Shown: positions 1 through 9,216, numbered from the stretch's first letter. The stretch: 64,000 nucleotides of DNA from an uncultured Paracoccus sp. (GCF_947487305.1 NZ_CANKWH010000005.1:186001-250000); one strand, 5' to 3'. The notes: generated by a model not told the origin, from the sequence alone. Program-made: numbers and translations.

Positions 1-654
1 TACAGCAAGTCCCGGGTCACTGACGACAATGGCACCAGCCATTTCGAGGTCATCGCCTTTCCGATGGACGTGGAATGGGATCGTCGTGACGAACCCACCG
101 ACGCCAAGCGCGGCTATTGGCTGTCCGGCGATCTCAAGCCTTTCTACGGTCTTGGGGATACCGGCAACGGCGCGCTGATCGAGGGCGAGGGCCGGGCCTA
201 TTATTCGTTCGGTACGGATGATCGCTTCACGCTGGCCGGCCGGGCGCGGCTTGGGACCATTGTTGGTTCGGAGATCGAGGATACGCCGCGCGACTACCTG
301 TTCTATTCCGGCGGGGGCGGCTCGGTGCGTGGCCAGCCCTATGAATCGCTGGGGGTCGAGGTCATTCCTGGTCCCGATGGTCCGATCGAGACCGGCGGCA
401 TGAGCCTTGCCAATCTCAGCGCCGAGATCCGCTATCAGGTCCGCGAAAAGATCGGTCTGGTCGCCTTCGCCGATTTTGGCCAGGTTTGGGCCGACAGCAC
501 CTTCGGCGGCGAAAGCGGCAATCATGCCGGGGCCGGGGTGGGGGTGCGCTATGCCACGCCGATCGGGCCGCTGCGCTTTGATCTCGCCGGGCCGGTGTCG
601 GGCGATACGGGCAATGGCGTGCAGGTTTATCTCGGCTTGGGGCAGGCGTTCTGA
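1..654 (+). CDS. tamA: TamA, outer-membrane Omp85-family barrel, C-terminal part
   Basis: The reading frame is open from base 1, so only the last 217 residues are present. They look like the C-terminal half of an Omp85 16-stranded barrel: alternating strand pattern, an SVRGQPY motif typical of the loop-6 VRG signature, GPLRFDLA in a late strand, and a final phenylalanine (GLGQAF) serving as the outer-membrane sorting signal. TamA works with TamB in assembly or lipid homeostasis at the outer membrane. The stop overlaps the tamB start by one base (TGATG), which supports both the identity and translational coupling. BamA is the alternative, but the tamB neighbour argues for TamA. Confidence 0.88.
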   Translation, partial: YSKSRVTDDNGTSHFEVIAFPMDVEWDRRDEPTDAKRGYWLSGDLKPFYGLGDTGNGALIEGEGRAYYSFGTDDRFTLAGRARLGTIVGSEIEDTPRDYLFYSGGGGSVRGQPYESLGVEVIPGPDGPIETGGMSLANLSAEIRYQVREKIGLVAFADFGQVWADSTFGGESGNHAGAGVGVRYATPIGPLRFDLAGPVSGDTGNGVQVYLGLGQAF

Positions 655-3600
655 TGCGGAAAATCCTTCTTCTTCTGGCCCTGATCCTGCTGCCGCTGTC
701 CCAGGCCTGGGCGCAGGACAGCGCGGCCGAAATTTCCGAGAAGGTCGAGGACGACAAGGGCTTCATCACCAACCTTCTGGAAGAGAACCTGTCGGGCGCC
801 GGTCGCGAGGTCATCATCGACGGCTTTCGCGGGGCGCTGTCCTCGCGTGCGACCTATGACCAGATCACCATTGCCGATGCCGAGGGCATCTGGCTGACGC
901 TGAAAAACGGCGCGATCCACTGGAACCGCGCGGCGCTGCTGCGCGGGCGGATCGAGATTGCCGAACTGTCGGCTGCCGAGATCCTGCTGCCGCGCCTGCC
1001 CTCGCCGGGCGAGCAGCAGCGCACCGCCGAAGCCGTCGAGTTTTCCCTGCCGCAGCTGCCCGTGTCGATCAATATCGAGCAGATCCTGGCCGAGCGGGTT
1101 GAACTGGGCGAGCCGGTGATCGGCCTGCCGGCCTCGCTGAAGGTCAGTGGCACGATGCAACTTGCCGGTGGCGAGGGCACGGCAAAGCTGTCCATCGACC
1201 GGCTGGACGGGCCGCGCGGGCAGTTTCTACTGGATGCGGGCTTTGCCAACGAGACCCGGGTGCTGAAGCTGGACCTGCAGCTCGATGAGGATGCCGACGG
1301 GTTGCTGGTCAACCTCGTCGATCTCTATGACAAGCCCTCGGTCAAGGCCGAGATCTCGGGCGAGGGGCCGCTGTCGGACTTTCTGGCCAATATCACACTG
1401 GCCACCGACGGCCAGCCGCGCGTGACCGGCAAGGCCAGCGCCACCGCGCAGGCGGCCGAGGATGGCGCGCCGGGGACCGCCTTCCGGCTGGAACTGGGTG
1501 GCGATGTGGCCAGCCTGCTGCCGCCCGACAATCGCGGCTTCTTCGGCACCAATACCCAGCTTCTGGCCGATGGCTGGCGCGGCGAGGATGGCCGGCTGCA
1601 ATTGCCGGTGCTGATGATCGATACCAATGCGCTGAACGTCTCGGGCTCGCTGACTACCAATGAGAACGGCGCGCCCGAGCAGGCGGTTCTGCTGATGACC
1701 CTCGGCGCCGATGCCGGGGCGACGGAATTGCCCGTCACCCTGCCCTTTGGCGGCGACCTGAAGGTCAATGATGGCCGGCTGGAACTGCAATATGACGCGG
1801 CTCAGGGCGATGGCTGGTCGCTGGTCGGTCGGGTCGGCGAGGTTGATCAGCAGGGCGTGCATATCGGCGCGCTGGAGCTGAACGGTGCGGGCACGGTTCT
1901 GCGCGACAATGACCGCCTGTCCGAGATCGACGGCAAGATCGAATTCGGCGGCCGCGAGATGCGCTTCGACGATGCCGGTCTGGCGCGGGCCATCGGCGAC
2001 CAGATCACCGGCTTGACCGAGTTCAGCTTCGTGCCGGGCGATGTGCTGGAACTGACCAACCTGACCGCGCGCGGCACGGACTATGGCCTTGCAGGCTCGG
2101 TTCTGGTCGAGGGACTCAGCACCGGCATCGCGGCTTCGGGCAATGTCACGGCCAGCTATGACGACCTGTCGCGCCTGTCGCAGCTTGCGGGACGCCCTGT
2201 CAACGGCAAGGCCGAGGCGGTCATTGCCGGCAATTATGTCGTGCTGAGCAAGGGCTTCGACGTGAACGCCCAGATCACCGGCACCGATATCTCGGTCGAT
2301 CAAGACCAGCTTGACCAGCTGTTGCAGGGCGAGTCGAAGATCACCCTGATCGCCCGGCGCGACCAGACCGGCATCCAGCTGAACGAGCTGACGGTGAATG
2401 CGCAGCGTCTGACCGCCGAGGCCGAGGGCTATCTGAACAGCGGCTCCAGCGATCTGAAGGCCAAGATCTCGATGCCCTCGCTCAGCGATGCCGATGCCGA
2501 ACTGGGCGGCTCGCTGATGGCCGATGCCTTCCTCAGCGGCGCCTCGGGTTCGCGCCGGCTGACCATCAGCGGCGAAGCCATGGACCTGAAGACCGGCATC
2601 GAGGAACTGGACGGCGCGCTCGGCGGCCAGACCAACCTGACGGTGATCGCCGGCGAGCAGGATGGCGGCTATGTGATCGAGCAATTCCAGTTCTCGAACC
2701 CGCAGATCAAGGCCGAGGGGCAGGGCAATCTGGTGCCCGGCCAGATGGATGCCAAGGCCGATCTGGATGTGCCGGACCTTTCGGTTCTGGGCCGTGGCTG
2801 GGCCGGCAGCCTGACCGCCGATGCGACGGTGCGCGAAGACGGCGGCGTGCGTTTCCTTGACCTGACCGGCCGCGGCACCGACCTGCAACTGGGTCAGGCC
2901 AATGTCGATGGCGCGCTGAGCGGTGACACCACGCTGACCGCCAAGGTCGAACAGCGGGGCGAGGTCTTCACCATCCGCGATCTGCAGGTGCAGAACGACC
3001 AGCTGAACGCCACGGCCGAGGGCAGCTATGGCCCGGGCCAGACCGACCTGAGTGCTGACCTGTCGATCGCCTCGCTGGCGGCGCTGGGTCAGGGGTGGAG
3101 CGGCGCGCTGCAGGCGCAGGGGCGCTTGCAGGAACAGGGCGACGGGGTGCGGCGGCTGAACGTCACCGGCACCGGCACCGACCTGTCGCTGGGTCAGGCC
3201 AGCGTCGACGGCGCGCTGACCGGTGAGACCCGGCTGTCGGTGCAGGGCAGCGAACAGGCGGGCGTCTTCACCATCGACGAGGCGCATATCCTGAACGAAC
3301 AGGCCGAGATCACCGCGCAGGGCGTGGTGGGCGGCGCGGAAACCAATGTCAGCGGCCATGTGAACTTCAAGCAGTTGGCCGCCCTTGGTGCGGGATTGCA
3401 GGGCAGTCTGGTGGCCGATGGACGCGCGGTCGCGGGCAGCGACGGGGTGATCCGGGTCGAGGTGACGGGCACCGGGCAGGATCTGGCCATGGGTCAGCAG
3501 GATCTGGACGCGGCGCTGTCGGGACCGACCGCCATCAGCCTCAGGGGTGCGCTTGACAAGGGCGTGTTCAGCATCGAGGACGCCCGGATCGACAATGCCC

Positions 3601-5444
3601 GGCTGGACGTGACGGCCAGCGGCAAGGTCGGGGCAGGGGCCACGGACCTGACCGCCAGTCTGGCTGCGGGCGACCTGCGCTTCCTCGGGCGCGGCATTTC
3701 CGGGGCGGTGAACATCGATGGACGGGTGGTGGATCAGGGCGGAAACCGCCAGATTACCGCCAATGGCACCATCAACGGGCTTGCCATCGGGCAGGCGCGC
3801 ATCGATCCGCTGCTGGCGGGCCGGACCACGCTGGACCTGGCGGCGACGCAATCGGCGGGCGGCAATCTCGCCATCCAGCGGCTGGTGGCGCGCAATCCGC
3901 AACTGTCGGTCAATGCCGACGGGGCGCTGCAATCGGGCGTCAATCTGGATGTGACGCTGAACAACCTGGCGCTGCTGCAACCCGGTTTCGCCGGTCCGGC
4001 GCGGGTTTCGGGCACCGTGCGGCAGCCGCAGGCGGGGGGCAACTACGCCGTCGATCTGGCGGCAACCGCGCCGGGCGGCACGCGGGCGCAGGTCTCGGGC
4101 ACGGCAGCAGCCGATTTTTCGATCACCGATCTGCGCGTCTCGGGCGTCAGCGACGCGGCCCTGGCCAATCCGCTGATCCGCACCCGCAGCATTGAAGGCC
4201 CGATCAGCTTCGACATCGCCATGCGTGGCCCACCGGGGTTGGATGCGATCTCGGGCAATGTCTCGTTGAATGGTGGCCGCGTCTCCGAGCCGAAACTGGG
4301 ACTGACGCTCGAGGCGCTGAATGTCCGGGCCGATCTCCAGAACGGTCGGATCAATGTCGAGGGCAGCGGTAATGTCGAGGCCGGGGGCAGCCTGAGGGTC
4401 AGCGGTCCAGTCGATCTGCGCAATGGCACGGTGGATATCGGGATCGTGCTCGACAATATCGTGCTGCGCGATCCGAATCTCTACGAGACGCGTGTGTCGG
4501 GCAATCTCAGCTTTGCCGGGGTGCAGGCCGACGGGCCGCTGATCTCGGGACGGATCGATATTTCCGAGGCCGAGCTGCGCATCCCCTCGACCGGGTTGGG
4601 CGGGGCCAAGGCGATCCCCGAAATCGAACATGTGGGCGACAGCCGCCCGGTCGCGGCAACCCGCGCCAAGGCCGGGATCGAGGCCTTCCCCAGCCTTGCC
4701 TCGCAGGATGCGGGGATGCAGGGACCGGCGGCGACCCCGCCCGCCAATCCGCCGCGTCTGGATATCCTGCTGTCGGCGCCCAATCGGGTCTTCATCCGCG
4801 GTCGCGGCGTCGATGCCGAGATGGGCGGGCAGATCCGGCTGACCGGCACGTCGCGCAATGTCATCCCCATCGGCACGCTGGAGCTGATCCGTGGCCGGGT
4901 CGACCTTTTGGGCAAGCGCTTCGTGCTGACCGAGGGCCTGGTCGAGATGCAGGGCAGCCTGATCCCGGTGATCCGGCTGGTGGCCGAGACCTCGCAAGAT
5001 GGCATCACCACCCGCATCATCATCGATGGCGAGGCGCGCGACCCCGAGATCACCTTCGAATCCTCGCCCGAAATGCCCGAAGAGGAGGTTCTGTCGCAAC
5101 TTCTGTTCGGTCGCGGTCTGGACAAGATCAGCCCGCTGCAGGCGGCGCAGCTGGCCAATGCGGTCGCAGTTCTGGCCGGACGCGGTGGCGAGGGCATCAT
5201 CGGCAACCTGCGCAATCAGGTCGGCCTTGATGATCTGGACCTGCAGACCGATGACGAGGGCAATGTCGAGGTGCGGGCTGGGAAATACCTGTCGGACAAT
5301 CTCTATACCGATGTGTCGGTCGGCGATGACGGCAAGACCGAACTGAACCTGAACCTCGATATCTCCGAGACGCTGCGCGCGCGCGGTTCCATGGGCAGCG
5401 ACGGGGACAGCACGATCGGCGTCTATTTCGAGCGCGATTACTAG
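654..5444 (+). CDS. tamB: TamB, translocation and assembly module inner-membrane-anchored protein
   Basis: A 1596-residue periplasmic protein anchored by an N-terminal hydrophobic signal (LLLLALILLPLSQAWA), with a long beta-rich repetitive body and a C-terminal DUF490/TamB domain (around residues 1230-1596, including EEEVLSQLLFGRGL and ending in YFERDY). Proteins of this family span the periplasm as a hydrophobic beta-taco groove and partner with TamA; a role in moving phospholipid to the outer membrane is established for AsmA-like relatives. The start ATG overlaps the tamA stop. Residues 597 to about 1092 are built from unusually regular units of about 99 residues (see the repeat entry). The length is at the long end for the family. 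Confidence 0.93.
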   Translation: MRKILLLLALILLPLSQAWAQDSAAEISEKVEDDKGFITNLLEENLSGAGREVIIDGFRGALSSRATYDQITIADAEGIWLTLKNGAIHWNRAALLRGRIEIAELSAAEILLPRLPSPGEQQRTAEAVEFSLPQLPVSINIEQILAERVELGEPVIGLPASLKVSGTMQLAGGEGTAKLSIDRLDGPRGQFLLDAGFANETRVLKLDLQLDEDADGLLVNLVDLYDKPSVKAEISGEGPLSDFLANITLATDGQPRVTGKASATAQAAEDGAPGTAFRLELGGDVASLLPPDNRGFFGTNTQLLADGWRGEDGRLQLPVLMIDTNALNVSGSLTTNENGAPEQAVLLMTLGADAGATELPVTLPFGGDLKVNDGRLELQYDAAQGDGWSLVGRVGEVDQQGVHIGALELNGAGTVLRDNDRLSEIDGKIEFGGREMRFDDAGLARAIGDQITGLTEFSFVPGDVLELTNLTARGTDYGLAGSVLVEGLSTGIAASGNVTASYDDLSRLSQLAGRPVNGKAEAVIAGNYVVLSKGFDVNAQITGTDISVDQDQLDQLLQGESKITLIARRDQTGIQLNELTVNAQRLTAEAEGYLNSGSSDLKAKISMPSLSDADAELGGSLMADAFLSGASGSRRLTISGEAMDLKTGIEELDGALGGQTNLTVIAGEQDGGYVIEQFQFSNPQIKAEGQGNLVPGQMDAKADLDVPDLSVLGRGWAGSLTADATVREDGGVRFLDLTGRGTDLQLGQANVDGALSGDTTLTAKVEQRGEVFTIRDLQVQNDQLNATAEGSYGPGQTDLSADLSIASLAALGQGWSGALQAQGRLQEQGDGVRRLNVTGTGTDLSLGQASVDGALTGETRLSVQGSEQAGVFTIDEAHILNEQAEITAQGVVGGAETNVSGHVNFKQLAALGAGLQGSLVADGRAVAGSDGVIRVEVTGTGQDLAMGQQDLDAALSGPTAISLRGALDKGVFSIEDARIDNARLDVTASGKVGAGATDLTASLAAGDLRFLGRGISGAVNIDGRVVDQGGNRQITANGTINGLAIGQARIDPLLAGRTTLDLAATQSAGGNLAIQRLVARNPQLSVNADGALQSGVNLDVTLNNLALLQPGFAGPARVSGTVRQPQAGGNYAVDLAATAPGGTRAQVSGTAAADFSITDLRVSGVSDAALANPLIRTRSIEGPISFDIAMRGPPGLDAISGNVSLNGGRVSEPKLGLTLEALNVRADLQNGRINVEGSGNVEAGGSLRVSGPVDLRNGTVDIGIVLDNIVLRDPNLYETRVSGNLSFAGVQADGPLISGRIDISEAELRIPSTGLGGAKAIPEIEHVGDSRPVAATRAKAGIEAFPSLASQDAGMQGPAATPPANPPRLDILLSAPNRVFIRGRGVDAEMGGQIRLTGTSRNVIPIGTLELIRGRVDLLGKRFVLTEGLVEMQGSLIPVIRLVAETSQDGITTRIIIDGEARDPEITFESSPEMPEEEVLSQLLFGRGLDKISPLQAAQLANAVAVLAGRGGEGIIGNLRNQVGLDDLDLQTDDEGNVEVRAGKYLSDNLYTDVSVGDDGKTELNLNLDISETLRARGSMGSDGDSTIGVYFERDY
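2442..3929 (+). repeat. Five tandem ~297-bp coding repeats inside tamB
   Basis: Five consecutive units of about 99 residues begin near bases 2442, 2740, 3036, 3336 and 3636, with a decayed sixth from about 3930. Each follows the same plan: a strand ending in S-L-x-x-L-G-x-G, then an x-G-x-L-x-A-x-G strand, then G-T-G-x-D-L-x-L-G-Q, then D-G-A-L-x-G-x-T, then V-F-x-I-x-x-A. Units 2 to 4 are the most alike. This is direct reading; exact borders were judged by eye. Confidence 0.7.
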
Positions 5445-5450
5445 GGCCGG

Positions 5451-7037
5451 TCAATCGGCGCCGATTGCCTTGCGGTTGCGAGGGGTCGCACCGTCGCGGC
5501 TGGGTCCGGCGACCTCGCCTGTCGGCAGGCGGAAGCGCACCAGCTGGCGCCCGCCGGCGAGCGCGCGGACCGACCAGCCCAGCAGACTGCCATCCGGCGC
5601 GGCCATCGCTCCGTCGTCGCGACCGGCACCCTCCCGAAGGCTCAGCCGCTCGCTCAGCGCCTCGAACCCGGCACCGGCCGCCACATCGCCGCGCCAGTGC
5701 TCGACCGCCTCGATCATGGTGGCGCTGCGCCCGCCCCAAAGCTGCTCGTAGGCCTTGTTGCACAGAAGGAACTGGCCGTTGGCGCCAAAGACGACCAGCG
5801 CATCCTCGATCCCGTCCAGCACCAGCGCGCCGAGGTTCAGGTCCGCCCTGAACTTGCGGGTCAGAGAGATTTCCGAGGTGATGTTCTCGAACAGGAAGGC
5901 CACGGCGCCATCGGGATGGGGTCTGCCGGTCACTCGATAGGTCTGCCCCCCGGGCAGGGACCAGGTCTCGACATGACGACCCGTGGCGGCGGCGGTTTCC
6001 AGATTGCTCATCTGCTGACGCCAGCTGCGGTAATCCTTGGGCTCCGGCACCATGCGGGCGTCGCGCAGCTTGTCGAGGAAGTCGAACAGTGTCGGCCGCC
6101 CGGTCAGGAAGCCCGCCGACAGGCCGGTCAGGTCGATCAGGGCCGGGTTGAACAGTTGCAGGTTGCGCTCGCGGTCGAAGATCGCAAGGCCGGTGGGCAG
6201 GTCGGCAAAGGTCTTGGTCAGGGTCTGGACGAACTCCCGCAAGCCGCGTTCGGCCCGCACGGCGGCATCGGCGGGCAGGGCGAAGAACATGGTCTGCTCG
6301 CCCGAGCGATGGGCATGGCAATCGAACCACAGCACCGACCCCCGCGCCTCGAGCTGCGCCCGGCGCGACAGGCGCGCGGCGCTGTCGGTTAGGCTCGGCA
6401 GGTCCAAAAGCCGGGGCAGGGGCCAGCTCAGCCCATCCTGCGCCACCTCTTCGGCCCGCTTGAGGTAAGCAGCATTGGCCCAGGTGACGGTCCCGTCTGT
6501 ATCCTGCCGCCAGGCCATCATCGGCGTGTGGTTCATCGAGCCGCGCAGCAGCTCCAGCTCTTCCTCCATCGCCTGCAGGGTCAGTGAATCCACCATGATG
6601 GCGGCATTTTCGGCACCGGGATCGCTGATCGTCAGCCGGGTGGTGTTCTGGCCCAGATCCTCGATCACCAGCCGCAGTGCCGCGATCCCGGTTCCGGCGC
6701 CGCCGGTCAGCTCGACCCGGCCGGTGGCGGCCAGACCGGCCATGCGTGTTGAGAGGTCGGGAAAGCGGCCTTCCAGCCAGGCGGTCAACCGCAGCAGGTC
6801 AACCGCCTCTTCGCTGATCGCGCCGGCCAGGTTCTTGGCCGGCAAGGTTGCATCGACCAGGTTTCTGCCGCGAAACAGGAAGATGATCGGCTCGGCCTCG
6901 CCGATCAGCGCCCCGCGAGACCGGCGCGGTGCGTGATGCCCCCGGCCGTCCAGCCAGCGGATGAACACGAGCGCGGCGATCACCGAGACCGTTCCCGCGA
7001 CGACAGCAATCAGCAGGGTCATCAGGCCATGGGTCAT
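5451..7037 (-). CDS. Membrane-anchored multi-PAS protein without a kinase domain
   Basis: 528 residues with one N-terminal transmembrane segment (residues 6-26) followed by about three PAS-like domains: near residues 165-280 (NHTPMMAWRQDTDG), 295-400 (LPTGLAIFDRERNLQLFNP, a PAS_7 pattern) and 405-505 (DALVVFGANGQFLLCNKAY). The protein ends shortly after the third PAS, and no HisKA, HATPase, GGDEF or EAL domain is visible, so it is a sensor-like protein with no obvious output. PAS_7 domains also occur in the DivL-type cell-cycle regulators of alphaproteobacteria, but DivL carries kinase-like domains that are missing here. It lies 49 bases downstream of regB on the same strand, with a perfect CtrA-type motif just upstream. 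Function unknown. Confidence 0.75.
   Translation of the reverse strand: MTHGLMTLLIAVVAGTVSVIAALVFIRWLDGRGHHAPRRSRGALIGEAEPIIFLFRGRNLVDATLPAKNLAGAISEEAVDLLRLTAWLEGRFPDLSTRMAGLAATGRVELTGGAGTGIAALRLVIEDLGQNTTRLTISDPGAENAAIMVDSLTLQAMEEELELLRGSMNHTPMMAWRQDTDGTVTWANAAYLKRAEEVAQDGLSWPLPRLLDLPSLTDSAARLSRRAQLEARGSVLWFDCHAHRSGEQTMFFALPADAAVRAERGLREFVQTLTKTFADLPTGLAIFDRERNLQLFNPALIDLTGLSAGFLTGRPTLFDFLDKLRDARMVPEPKDYRSWRQQMSNLETAAATGRHVETWSLPGGQTYRVTGRPHPDGAVAFLFENITSEISLTRKFRADLNLGALVLDGIEDALVVFGANGQFLLCNKAYEQLWGGRSATMIEAVEHWRGDVAAGAGFEALSERLSLREGAGRDDGAMAAPDGSLLGWSVRALAGGRQLVRFRLPTGEVAGPSRDGATPRNRKAIGAD
5452..5467. terminator. Palindrome between convergent tamB and the PAS gene
   Basis: CAATCGGCGCCGATTG is a perfect 16-base palindrome starting at the stop codon of the PAS gene and 8 bases after the tamB stop. 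As RNA it would give a 6-bp stem with a 4-base loop on either strand. There is no T tract, so terminator function is only suggested by the position. Confidence 0.3.
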
Positions 7038-7086
7038 TCCGGTTGCATTCCCGCAGCTAATTTCGCCCCGATTAGCCTATGCAGAC

Positions 7087-7101
7087 TTAAGATTTGGTTA
7101 A
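7087..7101 (-). promoter_or_regulatory. Candidate CtrA binding site (TTAA-N7-TTAA)
   Basis: TTAAGATTTGGTTAA matches exactly the full TTAA-N7-TTAA motif known for CtrA of Caulobacter and other alphaproteobacteria. It spans the last codons and stop of regB and lies 50 bases upstream of the start of the PAS gene, a plausible promoter position. TTAA is rare in this GC-rich window, and no second full site was noticed. A chance match in the 3' end of regB remains possible. Confidence 0.4.
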
Positions 7102-8409
7102 AGTCCCCATTTCGATTCCAGCCTGGCGCGGATTGTCGCCCAGGGCGCGGCGGCTGTCGGCGGCGATGCGGTCAAGCGGCCAGGTGACGGTGATCGAGGC
7201 GCCCGGCGCCTCGTTGGCGAAGTCCAGCACCGCGCCGGACCGCTCCAGCAGGGTCTTGGCGATGAACAGGCCCAGACCCATGCCGTCATAGCCCGGCCGA
7301 CTGCTGCTCGTGCCGCGTTTGGGGGTGGGATAGGGATCGCCCAGCCTTGCAAGCAGGGCCGGGGGAAACCCCGGTCCGTCATCGCTGACGGCGATGGACA
7401 GCTGGTCGCCCAGTTCGACGGCGTCCACATGAACCTCGTGGGCCGCGAAATCCACGGCATTCTGGATCAGATTGCGCAAGCCGTGAATGACGCCCGGATC
7501 GCGGCGAATGTCGGGGCCAATGGCGGTGACGAACACCTTGGGGCCGCGCTGCCCGTGAATGCCGACGGCCTCGTCCAGCACCACCCGCAGCGGCGCGCTG
7601 CGCAGCAGCAGGTCATCTTTACCCGCCTGCCCCATGGCCTTCAGGATCGCGCCGCAGCGATCGGCGGACCGGCGCAGCTCTTCCAGATCGCTTGCGAGAT
7701 CCGGGCGATCGGCAAGCTCGTCGCCCAGTTCCCCGGCGATCAGCTTGATCGTGGCCAGGGGCGTGCCGAGTTCGTGCGCGGTGGCGGCGACGACACCGCC
7801 CAGATGCTGCAGGCGCTGCTCGCGCGCCAGTGCCAGCTGGGTCGAGAACAGCGCCTGCGAGGTGACCGACAGTTCGGCGACCACGCGATGGGTGTAGATG
7901 GCGAAGAAGAAGACCCCGATGATGATCGCCAGCCAGTGGCCGAGCGCCAGAAGCGGCGGGACCGTCACTTCCTCGCCATTTTCATGGGTCAGCGGCAGGG
8001 CGAGCCAGAAGGCCATGCTGATCAGCAGGATGGTGGCAAGGCCGATCAGTTCCGTCTGGCGCCGGGACAGCGACGATGCGGCGATGGTGACGGGAGCGAG
8101 GACGAGCAGGGCGAAGGGGTTCGAGGGCCCGCCGGTCCACCAGATCAGCAGCGAGATCTGCAGCAGGTCAAAGCCGAGCTGCCCCGCCGCGCGACCGGGG
8201 TCGACCCGTCCCGAGGATCCGGCCAGCAGCCAGGTGTTCATCAGTGCCGAGATGCCGATCAGGAACAGCACCGGCCAGATGGCAAAGCGCAGCCCGATCG
8301 ACCAGGCGACCGCCACCGTCGCCAGCTGCCCGACGATGGCGACCCAGCGCAGGATGACCAGCGTGCGCATGCGAATCGGCTCTGCCTGGGGCGCGTCAGG
8401 CAAGAGCAT
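7087..8409 (-). CDS. regB: RegB/PrrB redox-sensing sensor histidine kinase
   Basis: 440 residues: six hydrophobic segments between residues 17 and 172, then a HisKA/HATPase kinase. The quinone-binding signature GGPSNPF is at residues 93-99, the phosphorylated histidine in ATAHELGTPLATIK is His212, and the redox-active cysteine lies in RCGAIL at Cys252. The 40-residue His-Cys spacing matches His225/Cys265 of Rhodobacter capsulatus RegB. N-box (NLIQNAV) and G-boxes (DDGPGFP, GMGLGLF) are intact, so the kinase should be active. It phosphorylates RegA, encoded divergently downstream of senC, and controls respiratory and other redox-dependent genes. Confidence 0.95.
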   Translation of the reverse strand: MLLPDAPQAEPIRMRTLVILRWVAIVGQLATVAVAWSIGLRFAIWPVLFLIGISALMNTWLLAGSSGRVDPGRAAGQLGFDLLQISLLIWWTGGPSNPFALLVLAPVTIAASSLSRRQTELIGLATILLISMAFWLALPLTHENGEEVTVPPLLALGHWLAIIIGVFFFAIYTHRVVAELSVTSQALFSTQLALAREQRLQHLGGVVAATAHELGTPLATIKLIAGELGDELADRPDLASDLEELRRSADRCGAILKAMGQAGKDDLLLRSAPLRVVLDEAVGIHGQRGPKVFVTAIGPDIRRDPGVIHGLRNLIQNAVDFAAHEVHVDAVELGDQLSIAVSDDGPGFPPALLARLGDPYPTPKRGTSSSRPGYDGMGLGLFIAKTLLERSGAVLDFANEAPGASITVTWPLDRIAADSRRALGDNPRQAGIEMGTLTKS

Positions 8410-8534
8410 TGATCGGTCCTGATCGGGGGTGAACGACAGGGCAACCTCTCGAACTGAAATGCATCGCCTTGATAACGGCGGTCGGATAAGCGATCAATGC
8501 GCGCGTTTTAAATCAGGCGAAGACGGAAGCAGGC
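8410..8534. promoter_or_regulatory. Divergent regB/senC promoter region
   Basis: 125 bases separate the starts of regB (minus) and senC (plus) and must hold both promoters. Visible elements are a direct repeat TGATCGGTCC/TGATCGGGGG next to regB and widely spaced TTGAT (8469-8473) and ATCAA (8493-8497) half-sites. In R. capsulatus this region is autoregulated by RegA, but RegA sites are degenerate and I could not place one with confidence. Confidence 0.45.
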
Positions 8535-9167
8535 ATGAACAAGGACCGGAAACTGATATTGGCCGGCACCGCAGCGGCGGTTGCATTACTGGCCGTTGGC
8601 GGCTTGTGGATGTCGCGCGATGCCGGCGCAGGGGATTTTGCGCAATGCCAGAAATCGGTGGTTTCGGGGGGAATGGAGGCCTTTGGCACGGAGTTTACCC
8701 TGACCAATGGCGCCGGAGAGCGTGTAACCGACAAGCAGGTCTTTGACCGGCCCTCGCTTCTCTATTTCGGCTATACCTTCTGTCCCGATGTCTGCCCGCT
8801 GGACAGCGCCCGCAATGCCGAGGCCTCGGCATTGCTCGCCGAAAACGGGATGGAGGTTCAGCCGGTGTTCATTACCGTCGATCCGGCCCGGGACACGCCC
8901 GAGGCGGTGAAGACCTTTACCGAGCAATTCTCGACCGCGATGGTGGGCCTGACGGGCAGCGACGACGAGATCCAGGCCGTTTCGAAAGGCTGGCGGAACT
9001 ATTTCAAGCTGCATAACGAGGAGGATAAGGAGTATTATCTGGTCGACCACATGACCAATACCTATCTTGTTCTGCCCGGCCACGGCACGGTCGAATTCTT
9101 TGGTCGTGACGCGTCGCCCGATGAGGTTGCCGAGCGCACCGCCTGTTTCGTCGAGGCCGCGTCCTGA
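8535..9167 (+). CDS. senC: SenC/PrrC, SCO1-family copper-binding thioredoxin-fold protein
   Basis: 210 residues with an N-terminal membrane anchor (residues 7-25) and a periplasmic thioredoxin fold. The copper ligands of the SCO family are present: CPDVC (Cys83, Cys87) and a later histidine in VDHMTNTY (His172). SCO proteins deliver copper to the CuA site of cytochrome c oxidase, and SenC/PrrC also influences RegB signalling. It is the first gene of a senC-regA pair divergent from regB, the arrangement known from Rhodobacter. The regA start is 49 bases downstream. Confidence 0.93.
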   Translation: MNKDRKLILAGTAAAVALLAVGGLWMSRDAGAGDFAQCQKSVVSGGMEAFGTEFTLTNGAGERVTDKQVFDRPSLLYFGYTFCPDVCPLDSARNAEASALLAENGMEVQPVFITVDPARDTPEAVKTFTEQFSTAMVGLTGSDDEIQAVSKGWRNYFKLHNEEDKEYYLVDHMTNTYLVLPGHGTVEFFGRDASPDEVAERTACFVEAAS

Positions 9168-9216
9168 CCGCGTCTTCAGTGACCCAAGTCGGACGCCTGC
9201 TGTAAGGAGTATTGCC

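Noticed and set aside
1227..5099. Very long open frame on the minus strand opposite tamB (and similar ones opposite katG, mtlK/smoS)
   Set aside because: These arise from the GC-rich codon pattern of the real gene. They have Arg/Gln/His-rich, domain-free translations, no ribosome sites, and the opposite strand has clear families.
7056..7076. GCTAAT-N9-ATTAGC inverted repeat after regB
   Set aside because: It has only 6-bp arms, no T run and no known operator match; it could be a weak terminator or chance, so it was not listed as a feature.
8469..8497. TTGAT...ATCAA as an FNR/FixK box between regB and senC
   Set aside because: The half-sites are 19 bases apart, not 4, so they do not form an FNR-type site.
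9067..9216. Upstream ATG for regA inside senC
   Set aside because: GTG 9217 has TAAGGAG and gives the exact 184-residue RegA with Asp63; the extension is Arg/Pro-rich.
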